DNA from: Lepidodermella squamata
Taxonomy: Eukaryota > Gastrotricha
Direction: 5' to 3'
DNA length: 64,000 bases
Assembly: GCA_047495785.1 (NCBI GenBank)
Contig: JBLDXI010000042.1
Location: 434,001-498,000 of the forward strand
Every line of letters starts with the position of its first letter. The stretch's first letter is position 1. The notes below the pieces were generated by a model. That model ran no database searches. It was not told the DNA's origin and worked only from the letters and a program-made list of their open reading frames with translations. This document shows positions 9,930 through 21,390 of this stretch, one piece after another. The translations under genes and the position numbers were made by a program.

Positions 9930-11024
9930 AGTAGGCTATAGCAGCTAGGTTACCGATCTACTGCAGTCATATCCGGCCCAGCCTGCTGCACACTTGCAAG
10001 TATTAGGAGCGTAGCAGAAGCCTCCATTCGAGCAATTCTGCTTGCATGTAGCTGAAGAGAATTGAAAACGATGAATTTGCATCAAGAAACACACAGGCAC
10101 TTACGTAGTCTGCTCTGTATCGCATCTGCAGTCGATTCGAGCTTTTCCAGCTCTGATGTTCAATGAGAATACATTTTTGGACGGAATCCATGAAATAATT
10201 ACTTTCGGATATTAAATAAAGCAGGTCTTCCAAATCTAAAGAGTGGCATGAAAGTCAGTGTGTTTGCCGCCGGAAACCGGAATAGCTCACGTTTCGAAAT
10301 TGATTTATCCGCGGAAAGCAGAATGCCCAGTTCTTGAAAGCAAAAAAGTCATTTCGAAAGTGTTTTTGATAGATGTCGTTGAGTTTCGTTGTTTTCAACC
10401 TTTCAAAACGATCGCTAAAGGATAGGCTTAGGTGTCTGGGTAAGGCTTAGGGGATAGGCAGGGCGTAACCAGCTGGTTTTCGGTGTTCAAATAACCACCA
10501 GAATGAAAACTCAAAAACCCCAAGCGTGGAGGCAATATTGTCTGTAAAATTGTCAAACCTTTTCTCGCCTCGCTCGAAATCCCAATATTGTCAATATTTC
10601 CTACTGAAAATCGGCAGTCGTCGACCTTGGATTCTCCTGGGAAAAATGAAAGATTCGCTCTTAGATCCATAAAAACTACCAACAACATTGCCTTGTTACT
10701 GGTTACGCCCATAGAGGTCGGCTTAGGTTTTTGGCAGGGTATGGTTGGGGTGAGGATTAGGTTTATTATGGCTTTCTAGCTGTAGCCTTTCCTTGATGTA
10801 TATATTATGGTATAGAGCATCCAAAGCATCCAAAGTAGAAACAGAAAAAAGTCAATATTTTTCTGTTTCCAATTTCGGAACGCAAGAAACAAGAAATAAT
10901 TAGAGAAAAAATGTCTGAGGAATAACATACGCTGTTTTATTGGGACCTCAAGGGAAATGGAGACCGCATTTCCAGCGCAACACATTGCAACGAAAGCAAA
11001 TGTTAACAGGGATGAAGAATGCAT
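9930..11024 (-). CDS. Putative secreted EGF-like protein (tentative multi-exon model)
   Basis: Three plausible exons. 11024 to ~10948: a signal peptide starting MHSSSLLTFAFVAMCCAGN. About 10238-10106: 'KCILIEHQSWKSSNR', ending at TAC|GTAAGT. About 10051-9930: a clear EGF-like domain, C-x3-C-x5-C-x5-C-x-C-x8-C, with 'NGGFC' and 'GWAG'. The reading phase between exon 2 and the EGF exon does not close with the simplest acceptor; another acceptor (GCAAG|CAG) does, but loses the first Cys. The gene may be damaged or have another exon. A degraded paralogue is at 32335-32640. Confidence 0.45.
10240..10940. other. Probable intron / repeat region with degenerate TTAGG-rich tracts
   Basis: No coding signal. 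10420-10460 and 10700-10770 hold G-rich, GGCTTAGG-containing tracts in the same orientation. Confidence 0.35.
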
Positions 11025-11188
11025 TGTTAACCAGCTCCCTAACTGTAGCGATGGAGTAGAGTGAACGATGAAAGTGAAAAACCTAAATCAAAGACATGAA
11101 AAGCATTCTCACATATATTAAGTATTCTTCTGTATGTGGCTGTAACTTAAAGCGGAACTTTTCCTCGCATCCTATATCCCTGTATTTC

Positions 11189-11263
11189 GTTAGTAAAAAT
11201 TAACGCGTTTATTGCGGTTATTTGCTATATAGCCTTAGAAAAAACGCGTTAATTTCTACTAAC
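11189..11263. repeat. Hairpin-forming inverted repeat
   Basis: Arms 11189-11210 and 11242-11263 are complementary over 22 bases with two small differences. Each contains ACGCGT. The loop is 31 bases. It could be a small foldback element or a transposon remnant. Confidence 0.7.
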
Positions 11264-11589
11264 AAGATTTGCTCTAAAATTGTAATTCGTACATCCTATA
11301 TATATACCTCACTAAAATGTTTTCACCGAAATTTGATCCACCATAGGATTCTTTTATTAATTCTAACGCGCACGCCAATGCGCAAATATCGGCACGTGGC
11401 ATCCGCCTTAAATATGAAAAAATGGTAGCCAGCAATGAAGCGCAACGTGGTAGCTTCAATTAGGTACACTGCTAATTCACAATCTACAGCTGCCAAAACG
11501 ACGGCAAGATAATTTATGCCGTTCCATGTCCGTTGCTCAAACCTGATAGAGGCAGCACTTGAATTTAAATTACAAAAATTACACTGAGC

Positions 11590-11805
11590 CAACTGATGTT
11601 CCACCTAGTGTTCCAAAGGGATCCGTGTGTTAGGTCCTATTTTATTCCTAATAGCGTTATCCGGTACAATTTTGAGCACCACCTACGCGAATTTCTGTGT
11701 AAATTCGGCACATGCGATTTCGGTTCATATTTTCAAGTTTCTGGCCGATTCGTATCATTCATCGCGGACTACACGTTCATATTCCTCATCTCTTGATTCT
11801 ATTTT
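11590..11805 (+). pseudogene. Non-LTR retrotransposon reverse-transcriptase relic
   Basis: Two overlapping plus frames give 'SVPKGSV' then 'VLGPILFLI', the conserved RT motif of LINE-type elements, broken by a frameshift near 11628. Further on comes 'FKFLADS', in the place of the F/YADD catalytic motif but without the DD. No intact ORF remains, so it is a dead fragment. It could be a chance match, but the order and spacing of the two motifs fit an RT domain. Confidence 0.45.
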
Positions 11806-12025
11806 TTGTCAACTTAACTAACTGTTTATAACACAGTTGTGCACAGTTTATCAAACCCTAGCAAATCCATTGTCTTTTTTTACAGCTGAGCTTTTCCACT
11901 TTTTCTAAAAACGGATGAATGGCTCTTAAATAAATAAATAAATATTAGCTCCTGCAGGTTTTATTCATTCATTATAGCAAAGCGCAAAATGGGTAAATAT
12001 CAGCAACCTTGTGCAGATGATAGTT

Positions 12026-12067
12026 GTGTGACATCGCTCTGCCTGCAACGCAGCAGTCACCTCATCC
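12026..12067 (-). promoter_or_regulatory. Conserved MAKL-family 3'-UTR element
   Basis: Reads GATGAGGTGACTGCTGC ... GCAGAGCGATGTCAC on the minus strand, downstream of the stop at 12099-12101. Confidence 0.6.
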
Positions 12068-12098
12068 CTCCATTTCGGCCGATTTTCCCCGATAGAAT

Positions 12099-12615
12099 TC
12101 ACTTTCCTATGGCCTCGCAAATCCTTTCCGTCCGACGTATAGGAAAAAAGGAAATGTCGCGCGTTTTCCATTCACCTTTCTGGCCATATCCGTTCGTACA
12201 TTCCTTGGGAGGAGCTGGTGTTTCCTGGTGATCGGCAGAATATTGCATGCATTCACCTCGCCTATTACGATAGACGCAATGACGGGCCGCTTCTTCCGGT
12301 TGTGACTCTGCTTCGCGTGGCTTGGGAGGCTTGACGCAAAATGTATGTTTGCCGCCATATTTGTCTGTGTACGTTTTAACTACACCTTTCTCGCGTGCCT
12401 TGTTTTCACATTCTCCGCCATCTCCCGGCGCCGGTTGGGATTCAACTTTGGTAGATTTGGCTGCTGTGCCGCCTTTGCCCGCTCTTACACCGTAAACTGC
12501 TGCGACAACAAACGCAGCCTGTTGAGAAAGACATGCGAAATCAGAGGAGAATGAATAAAAGATACTGCATATTCCAACTTACGATAAAAGCGATCATTAA
12601 AACAAGCTTCGCCAT
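12099..12615 (-). CDS. MAKL-family secreted protein 1 (150 aa)
   Basis: Exon 1, 12615-12583 (33 nt), encodes MAKLVLMIAFI; exon 2 is 12518-12099. GTAAGT and CAACAG borders keep the frame. The signal peptide runs to about residue 24. The mature part has a Lys/Gly/Ala-rich segment, a module 'GECENKAREKGVVKTYTDKY..FC', a 'KPPKPREAESQPEEAAR' linker, a 'HCVYRNRRGEC' pair and a final 'KECTNGYGQKGEWKT...C' module; six cysteines in pairs. It shares promoter, leader and 3'-UTR element with its relatives and is closest to the gene at 25670-26365, which has more repeat units. Function unknown; extracellular by its signal peptide. Confidence 0.8.
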
Positions 12616-12760
12616 GATATGCTTCAAGTAGGTATAGTAAAGTAATTCAACTTGTTATTGAAGTGTGAAAACAAATGAATGAAATAAGTTTCGATAGCCG
12701 ATTCGAAAAGCACTCATCCAGTAGCAGCCAGCTGCACATACAATTATCGACAAGATTGGC
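12616..12760 (-). promoter_or_regulatory. Shared MAKL promoter block (type 1)
   Basis: Minus strand holds CAGCTGG, CTACTGGATGAGTGC, TTCGAA, TATTTCATTC and AACAAGTTGAATTACTTTAC in this order before the ATG. The same series precedes the genes at 14396, 26365, 27534 and (plus strand) 30312. TATA-like TGTATATGCAGC occurs at the distal end in some copies. Confidence 0.6.
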
Positions 12761-12899
12761 GTGATGTCTAGACCCGGTAGGCTGAACAAACAAATAGAGA
12801 AGGGGTTCAGGCTGGTGAAATCAGTCGAGCGCTGAGCCAATCGGCGATGACGCTGCCAGGAGGATTCGTTAGAAGTAACTTTCATTGCGGTGTATTTTC

Positions 12900-13510
12900 T
12901 GGCGAATCCGGAGGTCCCTGAAGGAGCAATGTAAGTAAGGAAGAGAGCATTTCCTAAGGAAGTTCCGATCCGATTGGTGCACGTTTCAACCGATTAGTTT
13001 AAGCTGGAATCTCTCCGCTCGCTGTGATAATCCAGCAAACTCAATGTAAAACATTATTCTCACGACTGGAAAACCAATCAACTTGTTAACAAATGGTTGA
13101 AAGCCTCTGTGAAGATACGGTGTGTGCTACGTGCGCCCTTAAAATAACTTCGGGGCTGGTCAACAATCTCAAGAATCAAATGAAAGCCAAGATCACAATC
13201 TCTTGATGCTTTCTCTGAAGATTCGGGCGGACCTTGAGCTTTGACCTCACGTCTACGAACCCATTCAAGGAGCATGAAAGCACTGGATCCCTGTTGGTTT
13301 CACGAGCTTTGGGTCAAAGAAATGCTAGGATTCAAAGTAAAATACAAAGTATACACAAGCTACTGCCAATTTCATTCAGTAGAGACTAGTAAACTTGAAA
13401 CAAAAAATCAGGAGCTGAGATGATTGAAAAGCACTGTTAGGCCATTCGAAAAGCGCTCATCCAGTCATCATCGAGATGAACATGCAATTGGTCGATGACG
13501 CCAAAGGCCA
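12900..13510. repeat. Intergenic block paralogous to 26690-27130
   Basis: Both stretches lie upstream of a MAKL gene and contain similar sequence (for example the run ending in GATTCGGGCGGA near 13230 and 26990). They show that a two-gene block was duplicated. A solo copy of the promoter block (ATTCGAAAAGCGCTCATCCA) sits at ~13445. Confidence 0.6.
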
Positions 13511-13732
13511 TCCAGACTGTGATGACTGAAGCAACACATGGAATTAGCTCAAGTCTAAACGGTCAAGTTTTTTTGGAATCATAAATAGCATATTCATCCA
13601 AATGTGCACATCAAATGAGCCCCCCGGCGTTACTCTGCAGCAGCTGTTGCCATTTTAAAAACTTTCTGAATTAAAGCGCATTACAGCCCAATTGGCATGC
13701 CAACTTACAATGATTATGAAAACCTGGGGTGC

Positions 13733-13866
13733 GAAGTATAGGGGCGCTGGGGTGTTACGACACCACAGCTCCGATAATCCCTCCAGAGGAATGTTGAAAA
13801 ACCATAGGGGGACCCTTTGTTTCTTCTGCTGGAGAACACTTCAGCTCCTGGATCCTACTTCCTAAT
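13733..13866 (+). mobile_element. MITE, GGTGCGAAGTATAGG type
   Basis: Starts with GGTGCGAAGTATAGGGG and ends near GGATCCTACTTCC. It matches in reverse the copy at 53935-54033 ('TTGTCACGGCACCCCAGCTCC' versus 'TTACGACACCACAGCTCC'). It is related to the hAT-type MITEs of this window; no clear target duplication here. Confidence 0.5.
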
Positions 13867-13980
13867 GAAATCTCAAATGAATATGGGGAATATGAGACTA
13901 CGCATGTTACACACTGCTGATTTTATTGAACAGGCAAACGTGGGAGTTATAAATATCAGCAGCCATATCCAGATTCTCAC

Positions 13981-14025
13981 GTGACATCGCTCTGCTTGCG
14001 GTAGCTTGCAGCAGTCACCTCATCC
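13981..14025 (-). promoter_or_regulatory. Conserved MAKL-family 3'-UTR element
   Basis: GATGAGGTGACTGCTGC, a short loop, GCAGAGCGATGTCACGTG. The ends GTGAC/GTCAC can pair. It lies 30 bp after the stop of the 14.1-kb gene. Confidence 0.6.
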
Positions 14026-14053
14026 TTTTCGTCACGCCCTTGTTGCCAAATCA

Positions 14054-14396
14054 TCAATTCGCAGCTCTACACAGACGAAATTTTTCACCATTTTTGAAGT
14101 TGAGCGTCCTCCATACGCCTTTGCTGCCATCTGGTCTCTTACATTCCTCGCGGGCTTCTTCCTCCGGTTGCCATTCTGCTTCGCGACCGCCACCTGTGTG
14201 GAAGCAAACTGTGCCCGTTTTGCCATTGATTGTAATTGTTTTCCACTCGCCTGGCCTGCCTCTCCCATCAAAGCATTTGCCACCGGCAACTGCTGCAGCA
14301 ACGAGAGCAGCCTATTAAGTTAAACACGTGGAATCAATGGTTAAAGAATTGGTTCATGCTTACGAAAACAGCGATAATTAAAACCAGCTTTGTCAT
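14054..14396 (-). CDS. MAKL-family secreted protein 2 (96 aa)
   Basis: Exon 1, 14396-14364, encodes MTKLVLIIAVF; exon 2, 14311-14054, begins AALVAAAVAGGKC. Borders GTAAGC and TTAATAG. The mature peptide has two modules of one plan: 'KCFDGRGRPGEWKTITIN..VCF' and 'EECKRPDGSKGVWRTLNF..RLC', i.e. C-..-G-x-G-x-W-[KR]-T-..-C, joined by an acidic linker. Four cysteines, probably two disulfides. Intact; its pseudogene is at 5475-5916. Function unknown. Confidence 0.8.
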
Positions 14397-14744
14397 GATA
14401 TGATTCGAGCTTTGAAGTATAATAATTCAACTTGTTATGATAAGGGAATAAAAACGAATGAAATAATATTTGTAAGAATTCTCGAAGAGCACTCATCGAG
14501 TAGCCAACCAGCTAAACATACACTTGATAGCCGTGTCGATGATTGACGCGTGGCGTCTAGACTATTGTGCTGTCTATACTGAACTAACATAATATGAGGG
14601 GAGTAGGAAAGTAGTTAATCTAGAGAAGCTGGGAAGAACGCGCCGACCCTGTTATTCCATGTTTCAGTCGAACCGTTCATCAACCGATCAGATATACGCT
14701 GGAAGCTGGAATCACTAACAGCCACTATCGGCTACCTACCTTTC

Positions 14745-14843
14745 CCTATGGATCTTCCGAAGTGGAAAATCCACAAGGGGGCCCTTTGGGCCCGAAAAGC
14801 CCCTGGTTCGAGGATCCTACTTCGCGCACTGGGACCGATTGAA
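14745..14843 (+). mobile_element. hAT-type MITE, 5'-truncated
   Basis: Contains GGGCCCGAAAAGCCCC, TTCGAGGATCC and the terminal TACTTCGCGCACTG shared with the complete copies at 28182 and 32775. The left terminus is not found. Confidence 0.6.
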
Positions 14844-15006
14844 CTGGCAGGGATGATCCTCACCATCCCTCTCTGGGCAAAATAGTGCCGTGACTTCATG
14901 AATATCGCCGGCCGCTGCACCGGCGAAGATCAACTACTGGTTTCCGCTGGCAACCAACAGATGCAGATTGCATTCAATCCCAATATCCCGAATCGATCGA
15001 TTTCAG

Positions 15007-15034
15007 CTACACTCACAGGCAATTTACGCTTAAT
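15007..15034 (+). repeat. Left terminal inverted repeat of the 9.6-kb element
   Basis: CTACACTCACAGGCAATTTA and the next eight bases match the reverse complement of 24599-24626 at about 21 of 28 positions. Confidence 0.55.
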
Positions 15035-15200
15035 CTCTATTTACGGGTAAAATTTGAGCGCGTTTACGGGTAAAACCTCTCAATAAAAATGACGCGTAAA
15101 TATTGCCTAATTTTACGCTTAAATATCTTTTACGCTTCAATATTGACCTAAATTTACGCGTTAATATCCCGACTAGGCAGACATTAACGCGTAAACCCTC
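15022..15200. repeat. Left subterminal array of TTTACG-type motifs
   Basis: Nine or so near-palindromic 12-mers such as TTTACGCTTAA, TTTACGGGTAAA and TTTACGCGTTAA in both orientations. Comparable arrays often bind transposases in DNA transposons. Confidence 0.7.
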
Positions 15201-15998
15201 AATCAAACGTTATTATTGATATTATTCTGAAATGAATCTCGGGAAAATTCCTCTACTTGCGCACATGAGGAATAAACTCAACAAAAAGACCATTGATTAT
15301 ACGAAGCGTGTTTTATTTCAGGTTAAACGTGGTATTTGAATTTTTTCTTAATTAATTTTCCAGCGTGTTTCTAGGTTTAATTAATATGTTGTTTTGTTTA
15401 ATAAAAATGCATTAAAATACAAGAGAGATTTTTTACATTTTTGCTTTATAATTTGAAATCCTTCGATGAGCGCACGTTTCATACAAAATATAGGTGATGA
15501 TACACGAAATCAAAGGAAGAATGAGAAAGAATGAGGAGAAGTCACAACGGGAAGAAGAAGACACATGTAGTAGTATACAGAGATATTATTATTCTCGATT
15601 AAAAAATTGAATATTTACAATTTGAATTTTTCCCTAACAAAAAGGCTTATATAATAACAGCATAAATACAGTATGATACAATAATATTATGGAGGAGACG
15701 CGACCACATGGAAAATACACCGCTCAAAACAGAAAAATATCTACACTAGACGCCATAAAACATAAAGCATGAAACGGAATAACAATGTTTATTGTCGCTG
15801 GATAAATTAAGGCGTTGAATTTCGTTGAATATAGTTTGAAGAGGAGTGTTCGGAAGATTATTTTGCAAAAACGATTCGAGCTAACAACTAATAAATTGGA
15901 AGCAACGAGAGTTTAGAAATCAGCGAAATTATTTTGAACTATCGGATGTATGTTGTGTACTATTTGGATAATATGAGACGAACATGAGGCAAAAACAG
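15201..15998. other. Non-coding part of the element, left side
   Basis: AT-rich; holds the presumed 3' UTR of the gene ending at 15999. No ORF or RNA gene recognised. Confidence 0.5.
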
Positions 15999-17481
15999 CT
16001 ACTGCTTACGCTGCCGAGTTGCTCGCGGAGCCGCTTCAGCCGTATCTTGTTTCGACGCTCCCCCACGTTTACGGCAGCCAATTTTGATTACGGGGGTACT
16101 GCTGGTATTTGCCTTCTGGCCGTCGCTGCTGCCAGGAATCTCGACTAGAATCATCTCCGTAGCTGTGTTGAGCGACTCGGGCAAGTTATTATCCACAGCT
16201 GGCATATTCTTCTCCAAGCCAGGCGTTGGCATTGAAATTGGAGCCAGGCGACGCACAGCGTAGTCCACGGGGGCCATTTGAAAAGTTGGCTGCTGGTAGG
16301 TCTGAGGGTTGATCGGGGTGAGAACGGCGTAGGTGGGCGTGGAAGAACTGCTAGACTGCACGAGGTCCGCCGGCACGTGTTGATAAGGCGCTTGCGGATG
16401 AAATTCCGAGAATTCACCCATTTCCGGCATTTCGGCGGCTGTCGGAAAGATTCCGCTCACGTTGCCGCTGAGAGAATCAGCGCGATTTTCATCACCCGAG
16501 GGTGCTCGCTGGATTAAAAAAGCTGGCTGTTCTGGTGTCGAAATAGCCGGTGTTTGAGATGTAGGTGTTGACTGGAGAAATAGGGTGGGCGGAGGCTGCA
16601 AGGGAGTCAGAGTAGGGCGCTGGTGGCGAGTATTGAACCCGCAATTTTCCCGCATGCGTATGGCAGAGGTAATCTTGTCGAATACCGGGGGCTGGAAAAA
16701 TAGAAAAATGACTATAAATTCACTATCCAAGTTGTAGGCGAACTCACCCTTGCATTCGAGCGACCGTCCGTAAGCACCGGAATCCCGGGGATTGCTGGGT
16801 AGTTGAGGAGCAGGGTGTCGAAGAAATTGGCGAACATAATTCGCCGTTGCACTGGGTTGCCAACATTTCGAGGAACAAATTTCCTGTAATAAAAAATGCA
16901 TATAAAACAAAATTCAAAAATTCAAAATTATTACACAATTTCAAAATTTATCATAATAATTAATTAGTGATTACCAAAATTTTATTTCGAAAAATTTCTC
17001 AAATCTTTCAATCAAAATTTCTAAATCATAAGCTTCAATTTTTTACAGATGATCCATGATTAATCCCCACTCCCCACATTTTACATTTTAATAAAAAATT
17101 CAGAAAATAAACAAAATATATAATAATTTCCATACAATTGCTACGATTTTATAATCAATTTTCTAAAAATTTCTGAAACATTTCTATCGAAGAAAACTAT
17201 TTTTACATTTTAAATAAATTGAAAATTAAATTAAAAATTAAAAATTGATTTCCATGATAAAAAAAATGATGAAAAAATAGTACTTACCATAGGTAATTCG
17301 TGATTTCGTTGCGAAACGATTTTTGAGCCTTCACTGAAACGTCGTGGCCATCAGCGAAAGCGCGGCCCAGTTCAGAAAGCTCGTCAGGTCGTGGGAAACA
17401 CGTGGGGAAGTTGAAATCGCGCAATTCAGGCGGCAAAAGCGCTGCGTGTTGCTTCTGTTGCTTCTTCGTATAACGATCCAT
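15999..17481 (-). CDS. Second protein of the transposon (340 aa), unknown function
   Basis: Exons 17481-17288, 16883-16748 and 16691-15999 join in frame (donors ATG|GTAAGT and AGG|GTGAGT; acceptors TTACAG, TTCCAG). The N-terminal ~110 residues form a globular domain with 'FRNEITNYLWKFVPRNVGNP' and 'FFDTLLLNYPAIPGIPVLTD'. The middle is Pro/Thr/Ser/Gln-rich and probably disordered. The C-terminus is basic (CRKRGG...RATRQRKQ), likely a nuclear-localisation or DNA-binding tail. The globular part resembles, in my recollection, the companion protein that accompanies this transposase-like family in other animals; that is inference. It lies 50 bp from the transposase-like gene, same strand. Confidence 0.75.
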
Positions 17482-17531
17482 GACAAAAAAATGAAATTAA
17501 CAATCGACTCCTAAAAAAATAATTTATTGAA

Positions 17532-20500
17532 TTATTCGGTTTCGATTAAAAACAACACCCTTGGGGTTGCTAATAACAATAAGCGGTCTGCCTTACGCAG
17601 TACCGGCCAAGGGAAGCTAATTTGAGACAGAGGAGCTAAGATGGATTTGCCACCATAAGACACAATTTGATACGAATTAGTTCCCATAAAATAATTGCAA
17701 TTCGCTTCCAGTAGTCGAACTAAAATTTCACCGTCGCTGCGGTTATATACAAAGTGTTCAATTTTAAAAAAAATAAGCTCGCAGCCGTTAGCCAGGACGA
17801 TGTCATTCGAGTTGAACGTCGATCCGCGCCAGGTAACCGATTCGATTACAGCGTGATCGATTCCCAGCATAGCCACGTCCTTTCGACCATCCACAGCTTT
17901 TCCAATGGACTCGATTTCTCGGATTTGATTTTTCGATTCGAGGCCGAATTTGACCAGACGATACGCCAAGAAATCGGCCACTGATTTTGGCATATTAACG
18001 AAATTTCGCCAAGGTTTTAGCGAAATCGGCGCGTATGTGGCTTCCCACCTAAAAAATGGAGCAGGCAAATTAAAGTAAAATACAATGATGACCGATATTA
18101 TTTTCAGTTTGATAAAATTGGGCAGTTTCCACACGGGCATTGAGGACAGAATGATAACAGTAGAAATTCGCGCCCAAGTTTTGAAACGGCAATTAATTTT
18201 AGAAATCGAGAAAAAATTCGTAAAATGCCACCTTAACTTCTCGTTCAATAAAATACATGCAAAATGCGATCGTAAAAGTTTTTCCATGTAAAAGTTCGGG
18301 GAAATAAGAATAACCATGGTTATTAATGATCCCGCTTCTCTACACGTTTCATTTCATCGCTGACTGGAATCGCTGAATTTTGTTTGAATATTCCCGAATT
18401 TCAGTTATATTCTCGAATAATGTAGATATTGTTGTCTGGAAAAAAATCCATCGAAAAAATGAAGAAATCCAGTAATTACACCACAAATTTCGAAAAATCA
18501 AATAATTTTAAAAGGGCCAGGCAAATTTAACAAAATATTTAGCTAATCTCGAAGAACTAGCGAATAATTGTAAACTCAACATTAGAAATAACCTTACCTC
18601 ATGGCCCAGTAATTTCGAGCCGGGCCGAATTCCAACATTTGTGGAACGAAGTGTAGACTCCAGTGATGCTTGGCGACTTGTTTCGATTTAGGGTAGGCTT
18701 TCTTGAACGCGATGTGATGAGCAGTAGTTAGAGCTTTGACTTGCTCAATTGATTTCTGATCAATGATGGGCGAAAGAATGAGTTGAACCATCAAAGCCAG
18801 CTGGAGGATCGACGCGAATTGAACGCAGTCGGTTGGTAGGACTCGTTCAAGGGCGAGTGGCAGGTAGACCAGCAGTAGCAGATGCTCGATTCCTTTCCCG
18901 ATTGGGGAGTAATCCGTCTTCTTGACCAACGGCAACTTGTGCTTGGCGAGAAACGTCTTGAACGAGGCCAATTTATCGGCGAGTTGCTGGAAATTGATCA
19001 CTTTCTCGACATTGATTAGCCAGTTGAAAATCAGGCGAATTTCTCGAACGACAACGCCCTATATAAGCTTATTATTAGAAACCAACATAATATTAATATT
19101 TTATTGAACTGGTACCTGCAAGAATACATGAAAAGCATCAAAGAGATGCTGCTTGAAGCTGAAAATCGGCATGTCGAACAGCGCACTTCGGAAGTGCAAG
19201 CCGAAAATGCTCCTCAGCCTTTCACGTTCTTTTGGATTGCGGGCATTTTGGATACGCCTCAGCTGCGCGATGATGCTACCGCGAGTTCGCACGAATTTAT
19301 CGGCAACACAAACATGAGCTGATGATTCGAAAATAATTTCAATCAATTTTCAATCAATTTTAAAAATTTGGAATATCACAGATTTTGATAAATTTGAATA
19401 GTTTAAACAAAATTCACCAAAAATAAAGGAGAATCGAGCTTTAATTTGATATAAATAAACCGTAGTTCTGAATTCATAGGGAAATATTTGGGAATTTAAA
19501 ATTATTGAAAATAAAAAGAAAATTCATAACTTACGTATTTGACTGCCGCCGATCATGCATTGCGAGCATAAGGACTTCATGTAGAAACCGAATGATGCGA
19601 ACATGCCAAGGATTTCGTGGCAAGCCTTGCCGTCACCCAGAAGGGCGAGGAACTGCACACCCACTCTGATCTTGCAACCAGGAATTTCAATGCCGTTGAG
19701 ACAAAGGTCACGCATCGCTTCCAGAAAATCGGACAGAACCACACGCCAAGGTTTGTCGCCGCCAAACTTGAATTCTTTCGCGTTAGCTATGGCTAGCGGC
19801 ACGTGCGAAGTGATTCGCGAACGGATATACTGCCAGAGGTTAGAAGGTTGCCATTGAATTATTCGCATCAAGTTGCTTCCGCGGCGGGCACCTGAAAAAA
19901 AGTCGTAAAAGTTTCGTAAAAGTCATACCTTCTGGCCAGAAAAATTTCAGAAAAATTCGAAAAAATCACGAAAAAAGTAATTAGGTATGTCACTTCTTAA
20001 TGAGATTAAAAACGTTCGGAAAAATTTGAATTTGTTGACGGAAAATTAACGAATCAGTTATCGTCGGGGTTTTCCGGCTTTTCTCCGGTAAATTTTCTAT
20101 TTCTTCGGTTAAATCGCGGATAAAAGATGGAATTTTCTCTCGGTAGGTTCAATTGTAAAAAATTGTTGAATTTCCTACAACAAGCTGGCAAATTAAAAAA
20201 TTGTTGCACAAATTCTGGGACACTACATAAAAAAAATGCGAGGTGTTCAACTAAAACAATCATCTCAAATTCACTGAACCGGAACCCCGATTTAAAATAG
20301 ACCCTGTAATACATATCAAGCCAAATTTGATCGTGAATAACTCATATAATAGTTCAGAAATTTTATCGAAATGCAATTTATCAATTTTAGAATTTATTGG
20401 AGATTTATTTTCTATTTTCAAGGAATTTGTTTAAAAAAATGACAGATTTTTGAAAATATATAAATCGAAAATACACTCACCTAAAGCGTTTGTCATCCCA

Positions 20501-21390
20501 AGATCATCGAGGTGAAGCATTATTCCGATGCAAGTGTCAAAGCCACTCTGCTTTTGAATGTCTTGAAAAAATGGAGCGTGACAGAAGTCGGTCATTGCTC
20601 CATCGACTGGCGGTTTCACCGGGTTGAAAATTTGCTGTTGAACAGCAGGCATTTTGAGAACAGCTTTCAGCGTGGGCAGAAAAGGTATGACGTAGCCTTT
20701 GTTTTTCGACGGGAATACAACCGGCACGGGCTTGATCAGTTGGCCGGTGTTGCTGAAATACCGCTCTCTGCTACGCTCGGTTTTCATCGGGCCGAGTAGT
20801 TGTGCCGCAGGGAAGTGGCCGTATCGACGAAGTTGATTCAATCGACCCGCGACGTATCGGTCGATTTCCGTCAACATGCTTCCGCTGATGCGCATGTCAA
20901 GGCAATCTGACACAACTTCATTAAAGTTTTCAGTATCGACATCTCGACGCTCGAGTTGATTTCGGGTGTATCGCACAGGTAGATTCGACGTAGGAACAAA
21001 GTTCGACGTGGGCACAACCAAGGGCGCGAGGTCATCTTCAGGTGAATCGGGCACGGAAATATCCGGAACGCCGACCGGAAACATCTGATCACCCTGAAGC
21101 GATTGCGGCAGAGGCGGCATAGGTAGAGCGACCGAGTCGATTTTTTGCAATTTAACCGGGGCATCGCAGTTGCTTACGTGGATTTTGAAGTCGTGCAAAT
21201 AACTGATGCTTGATGTCTGATTGCAATCTCGGGGACAACGAAAATTCAGAGCCAGCCGAAACGAATCGGGATGCTGTTGCCGCAGATGACTTTCCAAAGT
21301 CGACATCACATGATGAGCAAATTTACAGCCTGAAACCGGGCAGATGAACTGGATAGAAAAGTCCGGGAGTCGTCTCTTACGACCCGCCAT
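17532..21390 (-). CDS. Transposase-like protein with C2H2 zinc fingers (815 aa)
   Basis: Five exons (21390-20481, 19891-19535, 19318-19116, 19058-18598, 18048-17532) splice into an open frame with GT..AG borders and matching phases. N-terminus: basic 'MAGRKRRLPD', a C2H2 finger (FICPVSGCKFAHH...HLRQQH), then a second Cys/His motif (CPRDCNQ...H..C). The core has 'LHLDDLGMTNALGARRG', 'LLGDGKACHEILG', 'SLCSQC', 'KHHWSLHFVPQMLEFGPARN' and 'NMPKSVADFLAYR'. These match, from memory, a multicopy animal family with 'DD...NPLG', 'DN.G.H...G', 'PKHHFLLHYP...FGP' and 'MRFEAKH' blocks, annotated as uncharacterised or transposon-derived. Acidic residues in the DD and GDG motifs could be catalytic (inference). 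Intact length suggests recent activity or domestication. Confidence 0.8.

Noticed and set aside
12107-12358. Alternative minus frame across exon 2 of MAKL protein 1
   Set aside because: The frame joined to the signal exon runs to 12099 and keeps the final Cys of the module, so no frameshift is needed.
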